A DNA stretch of 5,984 nucleotides from Deltaproteobacteria bacterium CG_4_8_14_3_um_filter_43_13 (lineage in GTDB: Bacteria > Desulfobacterota > UBA8473): the NCBI GenBank assembly GCA_002782605.1, contig PFIF01000131.1:1-5984 (forward strand), in the 5' to 3' direction. How positions within the stretch are numbered: the first letter of the stretch is position 1; each line of letters begins with the position of its first letter. The translations under genes were made by a program, and so were the position numbers. This document shows, piece by piece, positions 1 to 5,856 of the stretch. A model generated the notes under the pieces. That model made no database searches and was not told the origin of the DNA. It saw nothing but the letters and a program-made list of their open reading frames with translations.

Positions 1-57
1 CTAATTCGCATGGCTCAAGTTAGCTCCCTTTCATTTTACAATACAAAATTGATGCAT

Positions 58-1212
58 CTATTCCTTAAATTTAAACCCCTTTTCGTAAAAGAGCTTTAAA
101 CAAGCATCCACAACTCTGGTATCATAAAGGACACCCCTGTTTTTTGAGATTTCCTCCAATGCCGCATCTATGCCGAGAGCTGCTCGATAAGGTCGGTGAG
201 AGGCCATGGCCTCAACAACATCAGCTACGCCCAAGACCCTTGCTTCCAGGACAATCTCCTCAGCCGAAAGTTTTTGAGGATATCCGGAACCATCTAACCT
301 TTCGTGATGTTGAAGTACAATTTGTGCCACCGGCCATGGAAATGCTATCCCCTTTAATATATTATAACCAACCTCGGGATGCTCTTTAATCATATCGAAT
401 TCATTTTTACTTAACCGAGATGGCTTGCTGAGGGTCTCAGCAGGCACAGATATCTTGCCGATGTCATGAATAGATGCGGCCATGTGGACCCCGTCAATCT
501 CCCCTTTTGAAAGGCCCATCTCAGTGGTCAGAGCATGGGCAAGATCGGTCACCCGCTTTTGATGGTTGGCTGTGTAAGGGTCCCTCATTTCAACTATTGA
601 TACCATAACCCGGATGATGCACGAATAACCTTCGTTTACATCTCGATTCCAGATGGCGTTTTCAAGGGCAAATGCCGCCTCATTAGCCATGGTAGAAAGG
701 AGCCTTAAATGATTCTCTGTAAAGGGTATGTCATTTCTCCGGTTGATATTGATGATACCGATAATGCCATTCTTACTCTTCAAGGGGACACAGATGGAAT
801 TTACCTTCTCATACTTCTTTCTACCTTTAACCTCTAGACTGTCTGCCTTTCCATGGACGATCAGGGGTTGGCCGCTCTGGGCTACCAATCCTGCAATACC
901 CTCCCCCAGCTCAATACGGGTATTTTTGATAACGTCTTCATCCATGCCGTGCGCTTTCTTTATGGTTAGAATCTTTTTTTCAGGGTCAAGAAGCATCAGG
1001 GAACCGCTCTCTGCCCCCAGGGCACAGATAGCGCTGTTGAATAAGGATGAAAACACCTCGTCCAGGTTGATGGAATGTCTGGTTATCTCAACGGTTTCAT
1101 AAAGGGCGGTTATTTCGGTCAGACTTTCATTCAATTTTCTGTTCAGCTCTCTAATCTCAGCAAGATAACCATCTGTCTTAAAATTCACATATTTCTGCTG
1201 TTCCACCGACAT
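58..1212 (-). CDS. GAF domain + HD-GYP domain protein, probable cyclic-di-GMP phosphodiesterase
   Basis: Predicted soluble 384-residue signalling enzyme that should hydrolyse cyclic di-GMP. A charged, probably coiled-coil stretch (about residues 15-45) leads into a GAF sensor domain (about 48-187, with GSLMLLD and GEGIAGLVAQSG). The HD-GYP domain (about 195-384) keeps the expected metal and active-site residues: E208, D211, H217, the HDIGK motif with H249/D250/K253, H278, H302/H303, the HHERLDGSGYP signature and D331. It therefore looks catalytically intact. No membrane segment or receiver domain is seen, so the GAF domain is the likely input; its ligand is unknown. The start is set at 1212 because GGTGAG lies 4 nt upstream. 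In-frame ATGs at 1230 and 1305 exist, but the first lacks a ribosome site and the second lies inside a repeat element. It is the last gene of the run, 157 nt after dnaK. Domain identity is secure; a link to gas vesicles rests on position only. Confidence 0.9.
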   Translation of the reverse strand: MSVEQQKYVNFKTDGYLAEIRELNRKLNESLTEITALYETVEITRHSINLDEVFSSLFNSAICALGAESGSLMLLDPEKKILTIKKAHGMDEDVIKNTRIELGEGIAGLVAQSGQPLIVHGKADSLEVKGRKKYEKVNSICVPLKSKNGIIGIININRRNDIPFTENHLRLLSTMANEAAFALENAIWNRDVNEGYSCIIRVMVSIVEMRDPYTANHQKRVTDLAHALTTEMGLSKGEIDGVHMAASIHDIGKISVPAETLSKPSRLSKNEFDMIKEHPEVGYNILKGIAFPWPVAQIVLQHHERLDGSGYPQKLSAEEIVLEARVLGVADVVEAMASHRPYRAALGIDAALEEISKNRGVLYDTRVVDACLKLFYEKGFKFKE

Positions 1213-1216
1213 AGGA

Positions 1217-1222
1217 CTCACC
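1217..1222 (-). promoter_or_regulatory. Ribosome binding site that decides the start of the GAF/HD-GYP gene
   Basis: GGTGAG sits 4 nt before the ATG at 1210-1212. No comparable site precedes the in-frame ATG at 1228-1230, and the region before the ATG at 1303-1305 is repeat sequence. This favours the 384-residue form over the 415-residue one. Confidence 0.55.
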
Positions 1223-1236
1223 GCCTTCATTGATAC

Positions 1237-1373
1237 GTAACTACTCAGGTAGGCACAAAGGCACAAATTCGTAATCCGTGAATCGTAAGTCGTAAATCGA
1301 TTCACGATTCACGACCCTGCTCCGCTCTGCTTTGTGCCTATGTGCCTTTGCCACTTTGTGCCTGAGTAGTTAC
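1237..1373. repeat. 137-bp palindromic intergenic element with 13-bp terminal inverted repeats (MITE-like)
   Basis: The ends are perfect 13-bp inverted repeats, GTAACTACTCAGG (1237-1249) and CCTGAGTAGTTAC (1361-1373). Inside each end lie GGCACAAA-type motifs in opposite orientation (from about 1252 on the left and about 1331-1360 on the right). The core holds a smaller inverted repeat: CGTGAATCG at 1277-1285 against CGATTCACG at 1298-1306 and 1305-1313. No ORF of its own is convincing, so it resembles a non-autonomous miniature element or a folded intergenic repeat. No target-site duplication is evident. One terminal repeat contains the dnaK stop codon; the other ends 6 nt before a possible ATG of the downstream gene. 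Confidence 0.75.
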
Positions 1374-3055
1374 TCCAATAGACTTCTTAGTGTGTCCATC
1401 CTGTTCTTTATAAGATTGCTTTCACCCTCTGCCAATGCCTCTTTCAAATCCAGTATGACCGCTTCAATCTGGTGCATATAAGGGGTTGACGCCAATTCTG
1501 ATTCGGCTGCACGGATCATGCTGTCAGCCTGGATGTTAATTTCCACTTCTTCGCGTCTTTTTACGTCTTCTTCGGCATGAGCTTGCGCTTCTTTCACTGC
1601 ATATTCAACTTCCTCATCCGATAGCAGATGGGATGCATCGATCGTAATCCCGGTCTGTTGTTCTGTATAAAGTTCCTGGGCAGAAACCTTTACTATTCCA
1701 TTTACGTCTATCTCGAAGGTAACCTCCACATGTGCTTTTCCCCTGGGCAGTGCTGGAATATCGGTCAACTGAAATAGCCCCAGGCTGATATTATCAACAG
1801 CCATCTCCCGCTCACCCTGGAGGACGTGGATATCCATCGCAGTTTGATTGTCCTTAGCATTGGTAAATATCTGCCCGGCAGATGTGGGAATCGTGGAATT
1901 GCGATGGATGATCTTCGCAAAAAGACCACTTTCGGTTTCAATCCCCAATGAAAGAGGGGTTACGTCTACTAATACGACATTGTTTATCTCTCTCATCATG
2001 ACCCCTGCCTGGATAGCCGCACCAATTCCTACCACCTCATCGGGGTTGATCTTGATATAAGGCTTTTTGTTAAAGATTTTCTCCACCAGATGTCTCACGA
2101 CTGGCATCCTGGTGGATCCACCCACCAGTATGACTCGGTCAATATTGCCTGGAGACAGTTCGGCATCGGAAAGTGCTTGCCAGGTAGGCCCGATAAGCTT
2201 ATCCCGCAAGTCCGAAGTTATAGCTTCGAACGTCTCGCGATCAATTGGTGCCTCCATGTTTTTAATCTCGCCGCTATGGGTTTTCATAAAGGGGAGGGAG
2301 ATTTTTGTCCCTGGTTTGTAAGAAAGCTCCCTCTTGGCCTTTTCGCAGGCCTCCCTCAGACACTGAAGTCCTATTTTGTCTGATTTTATGTCAAACTCGT
2401 ATTCATTCGAGAACTTTTCAGCTATATAATCAACCAGCCTTTCATCCCAGTCATCACCGCCAAGTCTGGTATTGCCACTGACTGCTTTGACATGGAAGAT
2501 CCCATCTCCCAACTCTAAGATAGAAACATCAAATGTGCCCCCACCCAGATCCAAGACAAGGATGGTCTGAATCTCTTCACGATCTAACCCATAGGCCAGG
2601 GAGGCAGCAGTTGGCTCATTGATTATCCTCATCACATCAAAACCAGCCATTATCCCAGCCTCTTTAGTTGCTTGCCGCTGCGCATTGTTGAAATAGGCTG
2701 GTACCGTAATAACAGCCTTTTCCACACACTCCCCAAGATGGTTTTCCACGTCTGATTTTATCTTGCGCAAAATAAAAGCGGATATCTCCTGGGGAGAATA
2801 AGATTGGCCATTGAGGGAGACTCTATAATCGGTTCCCATGTGCCTTTTAATGGATAGAATCGTCCTTTCTGGGTTGGCTGCGGCCTGCCTCTTTGCCACC
2901 GAACCTACTAATATGTGTCCATGTGCCGTTTCAGCAATGACAGAAGGGGTCAGGTTTTCGCCTTCAGCGTTTTTGATCACTCTTGCCCGCCCATCTTCTA
3001 TCACGGCCGCCACAGAGTAGGTGGTCCCCAGGTCTATGCCTATTGCTTTGCTCAT
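1370..3055 (-). CDS. dnaK: Hsp70-family chaperone DnaK, gas-vesicle-cluster paralogue with shortened C-terminus
   Basis: ATP-dependent chaperone of 561 residues. The nucleotide-binding domain (about 1-358) shows IGIDLGTTYS (5-14), K70, VITVPAYFNNAQRQATKEAG (115-134), INEPTAASLAYG (145-156), DLGGGTFDVS (169-178) with T174, and ILVGGSTRMP (309-318). The interdomain linker DVTPLSLGIET (364-374) and the beta substrate-binding domain to about 474, including VLQGERE, are intact. The ATPase domain lacks the roughly 24-residue loop present in E. coli DnaK and reads like the Gram-positive type (IKRHMGTDY). The helical lid stops at LRSLLE, some 50 residues before the end of B. subtilis DnaK as I recall it, so the distal lid helices and acidic tail are missing. 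AAGGAG lies 3 nt before the ATG. No grpE or dnaJ adjoins it, which argues against the housekeeping copy. A role in folding Gvp proteins is inferred from context. Confidence 0.95.
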   Translation of the reverse strand: MSKAIGIDLGTTYSVAAVIEDGRARVIKNAEGENLTPSVIAETAHGHILVGSVAKRQAAANPERTILSIKRHMGTDYRVSLNGQSYSPQEISAFILRKIKSDVENHLGECVEKAVITVPAYFNNAQRQATKEAGIMAGFDVMRIINEPTAASLAYGLDREEIQTILVLDLGGGTFDVSILELGDGIFHVKAVSGNTRLGGDDWDERLVDYIAEKFSNEYEFDIKSDKIGLQCLREACEKAKRELSYKPGTKISLPFMKTHSGEIKNMEAPIDRETFEAITSDLRDKLIGPTWQALSDAELSPGNIDRVILVGGSTRMPVVRHLVEKIFNKKPYIKINPDEVVGIGAAIQAGVMMREINNVVLVDVTPLSLGIETESGLFAKIIHRNSTIPTSAGQIFTNAKDNQTAMDIHVLQGEREMAVDNISLGLFQLTDIPALPRGKAHVEVTFEIDVNGIVKVSAQELYTEQQTGITIDASHLLSDEEVEYAVKEAQAHAEEDVKRREEVEINIQADSMIRAAESELASTPYMHQIEAVILDLKEALAEGESNLIKNRMDTLRSLLE

Positions 3056-3058
3056 GTT

Positions 3059-3064
3059 CTCCTT
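3059..3064 (-). promoter_or_regulatory. dnaK ribosome binding site
   Basis: AAGGAG, 3 nt before the dnaK ATG. The spacing is short but the match is strong. It is unique sequence between the start codon and the 7-bp repeat array that begins at 3075. Confidence 0.6.
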
Positions 3065-3074
3065 CGTCGAATAT

Positions 3075-3157
3075 CAGTGGTCAGTGGTTAGTGGTCACTG
3101 ATCACTGTTCACTGATCACTGTTCACTGATCACTCTTTCACTGATCACTCTTTCACT
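3075..3157. repeat. 7-bp-period inverted repeat array between response regulator and dnaK, running into the regulator gene
   Basis: Three copies of YAGTGGT (3075-3095) are followed directly by five opposed copies of CACTGWT (3096-3130), then by two longer related units containing CACTCTTTCACT. The two halves can pair into a hairpin with a few mismatches. The right half is coding: it supplies the response regulator's stop codon (3116-3118) and its last 13 residues. No T-run follows on the minus strand, so a standard intrinsic terminator is not supported. Confidence 0.85.
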
Positions 3158-3757
3158 TGAAACTTGTCCTATGATTTCCAATACATTTCCCTCAGTAAAC
3201 GGCTTGTCAATGAAACCGCAGACACCCCTGCCCCCTGCTTCTCCCCTTTTTTCTTCACTGCCATAGGCAGAAATTATAACCACCAGTGTCTGCGGGGTTA
3301 TCTCCCTGATTTTGGGAAGCAAGTCCATTCCATCCCCGTCGGGCAGTTTCAAGTCTAAAAACAATAAATCGGGCATCTCCTTTAGACAGGCCATGCCGTC
3401 ACTTATGCTATTGGCCGTCGATATATTATACCCTCTGCTCTGTAAGATGTTGGACAAGAGCCAGCATAAGTCCTCTTCGTCGTCTATTATCAAGATATTC
3501 CTTATCCGCCTTTTCGGGAACAGGTACGGATGCTTCTCCTCCCTTTTACTTCTTAAATCTTTTTCTTCCCTCTGTTCAAAATAGGGCCGCAATTCCTCAA
3601 GGTCTTCAGGCTTTCGCCAGCCCGAAAGACCGCTTCTCCATACAAGCGCTTCGTCTCGTTTGATAATACCCTTTAGAATCCAGCTTTTCAGCCTGGAGTA
3701 ATAGATTAACCTGTATGTATCCGCCCCTCTTCTCACATCGTATTTCAGCTCTGCCAT
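3116..3757 (-). CDS. Response regulator with N-terminal GYF_2-like domain and no DNA-binding output domain
   Basis: A 213-residue protein. Residues about 12-60 (YRLIYY...GIIKRDEALVWRSGLSGWRKPEDL) resemble the GYF_2/DUF4339 small domain, usually taken as a protein-interaction module. A charged linker (61-85) leads to a CheY-like receiver (about 86-200) with the acidic pair D92/D93, phosphoacceptor D135 in LFLDLKLPDGDG, S163 as the switch residue and K185 in DKPF. These are all the residues needed for phosphorylation. Nothing follows the receiver except SERVISERVISEQ, which is translated intergenic repeat. AGAGGT lies 7 nt before the ATG. The gene begins 27 nt after the histidine kinase stop, so the two are probably cotranscribed and form a pair. 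With no output domain it should act through protein contacts or pass a phosphate on. The receiver is certain; the N-terminal assignment is from pattern and less sure. Confidence 0.9.
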   Translation of the reverse strand: MAELKYDVRRGADTYRLIYYSRLKSWILKGIIKRDEALVWRSGLSGWRKPEDLEELRPYFEQREEKDLRSKREEKHPYLFPKRRIRNILIIDDEEDLCWLLSNILQSRGYNISTANSISDGMACLKEMPDLLFLDLKLPDGDGMDLLPKIREITPQTLVVIISAYGSEEKRGEAGGRGVCGFIDKPFTEGNVLEIIGQVSSERVISERVISEQ

Positions 3758-3764
3758 AAACGTG

Positions 3765-3770
3765 ACCTCT
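3765..3770 (-). promoter_or_regulatory. Response regulator ribosome binding site in the kinase-regulator gap
   Basis: AGAGGT, 7 nt before the regulator ATG, preceded by a second purine-rich stretch (AAAGGAGA, 3772-3779). The purine-rich 27-nt gap is the only one in the window without repeats, in keeping with tight coexpression of kinase and regulator. Confidence 0.55.
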
Positions 3771-3784
3771 TTCTCCTTTCTCTT

Positions 3785-4543
3785 TTATTCTATGGGCAAA
3801 GAGATTGTAAAGACAGTGCCCCTTTTCCAAATGCTTTCCACACCTATTCTCCCGCCGTGACTTACAACAATCCCGTAGGTTATTGATAGACCCAGACCTA
3901 CTCCCGTTGACTTAGTGCTAAAAAAAGGATCAAATATCTTGATAATATCTTCTTCGCGGATGCCTTCCCCTGTATCTTGAATCTTTACAACAAAAAGGTC
4001 CTTTTCAATACTTGTACTGATTGTCATTGTGCCGCCTTCAGGCATGGCCTCAATAGAATTGATTATCACGTTCAAGAATACCCGGTTGATCTGTTCCCTA
4101 TCGACATTTATTATTGGTAGCTTTGAGTCAAATTTCTTAATCACCTCTATCCGTTGTGTGGAAAGACTGCCCCTTATCGAATCCAAAACATTTTCTATAA
4201 CCTCATGCATATCACTGGGACGGATGTTAAGCTCCGGTGGCCGGGCACAGTTAAGGAGTTCGGTGATTAAAAAGTTAATCCTCTCCGTGTTTCTAATAAT
4301 GACTTCAATATGTTTGTACCAGGGGCTATCTTCGGTAAATGCCTCCTTAAGCTGCTGGACCGACATCGACACGTTGCCCAGAGGATTCCTTATCTCATGG
4401 GCTATGCTGGCGGCTATTCTACCGGTAAAAGCAAGTCTTTCAGATTGAACCGACTCATCCTTTCTTCGATCCCCCTCTCTTCGATCCCCCTCTCTTCGAT
4501 CCCCATATCCGCCGTATGAATCTTTGTTTCTTAATGTGGTCAT
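3785..4543 (-). CDS. Soluble NtrB-like sensor histidine kinase without a recognisable sensor domain
   Basis: A 252-residue transmitter protein. The dimerisation/phosphoacceptor domain holds H49 in SIAHEIRNPLGN, the form typical of NtrB/HPK4-type kinases. The ATPase domain shows the N box with N162 (NVIINSIEAM), the G1 box DTGEGI (190-195), the F box FDPFFSTKSTG (204-214) and the G2 box GVGLGLS (214-220). Catalytic parts are complete. The N-terminus is only about 35 residues, with no PAS, GAF or membrane segment; it consists largely of a repeated GDRRE peptide (residues 14-28), encoded by a 15-bp tandem repeat. The kinase must therefore take its signal from a partner or act constitutively. GGGGGT lies 6 nt before the ATG as a moderate ribosome site. 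It precedes the response regulator by 27 nt and follows the Gvp fusion gene, which suggests that it serves the gas-vesicle cluster. Confidence 0.93.
   Translation of the reverse strand: MTTLRNKDSYGGYGDRREGDRREGDRRKDESVQSERLAFTGRIAASIAHEIRNPLGNVSMSVQQLKEAFTEDSPWYKHIEVIIRNTERINFLITELLNCARPPELNIRPSDMHEVIENVLDSIRGSLSTQRIEVIKKFDSKLPIINVDREQINRVFLNVIINSIEAMPEGGTMTISTSIEKDLFVVKIQDTGEGIREEDIIKIFDPFFSTKSTGVGLGLSITYGIVVSHGGRIGVESIWKRGTVFTISLPIE
4464..4504 (-). repeat. 15-bp in-frame tandem repeat in the kinase N-terminus
   Basis: Almost three copies of a 15-bp unit (plus strand CTTCGATCCCCCTCT at 4464-4478 and 4479-4493, then a partial copy). The unit is a multiple of three, so it yields GDRRE repeated in the protein, and slippage would add or remove five residues without a frameshift. 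Confidence 0.9.
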
Positions 4544-4563
4544 GATATTACCCCCAGGGTTAT

Positions 4564-4622
4564 TAGTGGGTAGTGAACAGTGGGTAGTGGGTAGTAGTCA
4601 AAAACTAACCACTGACCACTGC
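4564..4622. repeat. 7-bp-period inverted repeat array between the Gvp fusion and the kinase
   Basis: Five 7-bp units of the YAGTGRN type (4564-4598) face two inverted units (TAACCAC and TGACCAC, 4606-4619) across a short A-rich centre (4599-4605). The arms can pair imperfectly. It occupies most of the 95-nt gap, and the rest shows no other clear signal except the kinase ribosome site near 4550-4555. Confidence 0.8.
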
Positions 4623-4638
4623 TTTCTGTCTGCATACT

Positions 4639-5757
4639 TCAAGCAGGGATTTTGATTTTATGGACTCTTTCCTTGCTAACTGGGCTGACCCAGTTACAAT
4701 ATGAGCAGCCCTTTTCTAAAAGTTCTTTAACCGGCGCTTCTTTCCTACATTCAGGGCAGGTCTCCATCTCTGCGCCCAAAACCTCCGCGCTTCCGGCTGA
4801 CACAATCCCCTCCAGCGCCCGTGCCCATTCATCTATTTCCTTTCCGGCAAAAGAAGCCGTTCTTTTTGTTGAATTAACCTCGTATATTATATCAAGGACA
4901 CTCTCTTTTTTGCTGTCCAGACCACTTACCTTTCTCATCTCGCTGCTGACATTGATTATCCGATCAATAGGGGCATCAAAGACCATTTTCCTGTCAAAAT
5001 CATACCACCAGCATAATCTCTTATCAGTCAGATAGAGGTGGCCCGGCCTCCAGGTCTCTTGCTGAATTCCTTCAGCCGGCACTAAATACCACATCTTTTT
5101 TCCTCGATGAATAACCCTCTCCTCCTCCATCAGCGAACCCACAATTTGCTCATCTTCAAGCTGGGGAAGAACAGGATTTTCTTCCAGATAAAGTCCCATA
5201 TCCTTTATTCTTTGCTCAATAGCCTCTTTTAACTGGTTTGCCTCTACTGCGCTAAGCCGATGTACCTGACCCTGTTTATCAAGAAGATAAAGCGCCTGTT
5301 TTTGTTTCTCTTTAACAAAATGCTCTTCCTCTTTCATTATCAGTGCTTTTATTTCTTCTAACGGTACCTGAATTGTAATCTCGTTAAAATCTTGACGGTA
5401 GAGAATAAGCCTTTTGTCAGTCAAATAAAAATACCCCGGCTTCCATGCGGCGTATATCCCTTTGCTATAGTAATAAGAACCATACATTTTCAGGGTGATC
5501 TCTTCTCCTTTAACCAGAGAAGGCAGAGTCTTCTTCCGATGTTCTTTCTCCCATGCCCTGCTCTTTTCATCCCATGCCTGCATCACACCGTATTTAAGCA
5601 TCGTTTCCATCCCTGCCAGCGCTGCCCTCAGGTTAACGCCGATCAAAGGAATGCCTGCAACCGATACGATCAGGTCGGCATAAATCACCAATCCTTTGTC
5701 CAGGATTCGGTCGAGAAGGTCCACCAGAGTTGCGTTAGTGTTGCGTTGAGGTTCCAT
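4639..5757 (-). CDS. GvpA/J/M/S-family gas vesicle domain fused to two GRAM/PH-like repeats and a zinc ribbon
   Basis: A 372-residue fusion. Residues about 10-62 are a gas-vesicle GvpA-superfamily domain: LVDLLDRILDKG, then a beta-rich DLIVSVAGIPLIGVNLRAAL segment and an amphipathic helix. The DLIVSVAG form is closer to the minor proteins GvpJ/M/S than to the main shell protein GvpA. Two similar repeats follow (about 82-185 and 207-318), each built around W-[KR]-P-G-[YH]-[FL]-Y-L-T-D-K-R-L (105-117 and 236-248), which resembles GRAM/bacterial PH domains. The C-terminus carries a four-cysteine zinc ribbon, CPEC (334-337) and CSYC (351-354). GvpA-type proteins normally have some 70-150 residues, so about 300 residues are extra. 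The fusion may nucleate or anchor the shell, or recruit a partner (inference). The ATG at 5757 gives a complete Gvp domain, but no ribosome site precedes it because the upstream DNA is repeat. Its neighbour is a GvpF/L gene. Confidence 0.88.
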   Translation of the reverse strand: MEPQRNTNATLVDLLDRILDKGLVIYADLIVSVAGIPLIGVNLRAALAGMETMLKYGVMQAWDEKSRAWEKEHRKKTLPSLVKGEEITLKMYGSYYYSKGIYAAWKPGYFYLTDKRLILYRQDFNEITIQVPLEEIKALIMKEEEHFVKEKQKQALYLLDKQGQVHRLSAVEANQLKEAIEQRIKDMGLYLEENPVLPQLEDEQIVGSLMEEERVIHRGKKMWYLVPAEGIQQETWRPGHLYLTDKRLCWWYDFDRKMVFDAPIDRIINVSSEMRKVSGLDSKKESVLDIIYEVNSTKRTASFAGKEIDEWARALEGIVSAGSAEVLGAEMETCPECRKEAPVKELLEKGCSYCNWVSPVSKERVHKIKIPA

Positions 5758-5762
5758 TGTTT

Positions 5763-5851
5763 CAGTGGTCAGTGATCAGTGATCAGTGGTTAGTGGTCAG
5801 TGGTTAGTGGTCAGTGATACTGTTCACTGATCACTGTCCACTGTTCACTGA
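5763..5851. repeat. 7-bp-period inverted repeat array between gvpF/L and the Gvp fusion
   Basis: Eight uninterrupted copies of YAGTGRT (5763-5818) are followed, after 2 nt, by four inverted copies of TGNYCAC (5821-5848). It is the cleanest array in the window and could form a long imperfect hairpin. It lies between the gvpF/L stop codon and the start of the fusion gene, leaving only 5 nt of other sequence before that ATG. Confidence 0.9.
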
Positions 5852-5856
5852 TTTTG

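Noticed and set aside
1..57. Start of a further minus-strand gene (ATG at 9-11)
   Set aside because: Only three codons are visible, and the nearest purine-rich site (GGGAG) is too far upstream to support a start.
1213..1305. N-terminal extension of the GAF/HD-GYP protein (31 extra residues from the ATG at 1305)
   Set aside because: Much of the extension is translated from the repeat element at 1237-1373, and the ATG at 1212 has a better ribosome site.
1370..3055. Housekeeping heat-shock dnaK operon
   Set aside because: No grpE, dnaJ or hrcA adjoins the gene and no heat-shock promoter element was seen; the gene sits among gvp and signalling genes.
3075..3157. Intrinsic transcription terminator
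   Set aside because: A hairpin is possible, but no T-run follows it on the minus strand; the same is true of the arrays at 4564-4622 and 5763-5851.
3606..3830. 74-residue minus-strand ORF across the kinase-regulator junction
   Set aside because: It overlaps two well-supported genes in another frame and shows no recognisable motif.
4029..4448. 139-residue plus-strand ORF antisense to the kinase
   Set aside because: It is a shadow of the kinase gene, with no family resemblance or ribosome site evident.
5392..5775. 127-residue plus-strand ORF antisense to the Gvp fusion
   Set aside because: It is a shadow of the GvpA-like coding region; its cysteine- and histidine-rich composition comes from reading the opposite strand.
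5763..5851. Possible CRISPR array
   Set aside because: The period is 7 bp with no spacers, and the right half is an inverted copy of the left, unlike a CRISPR.
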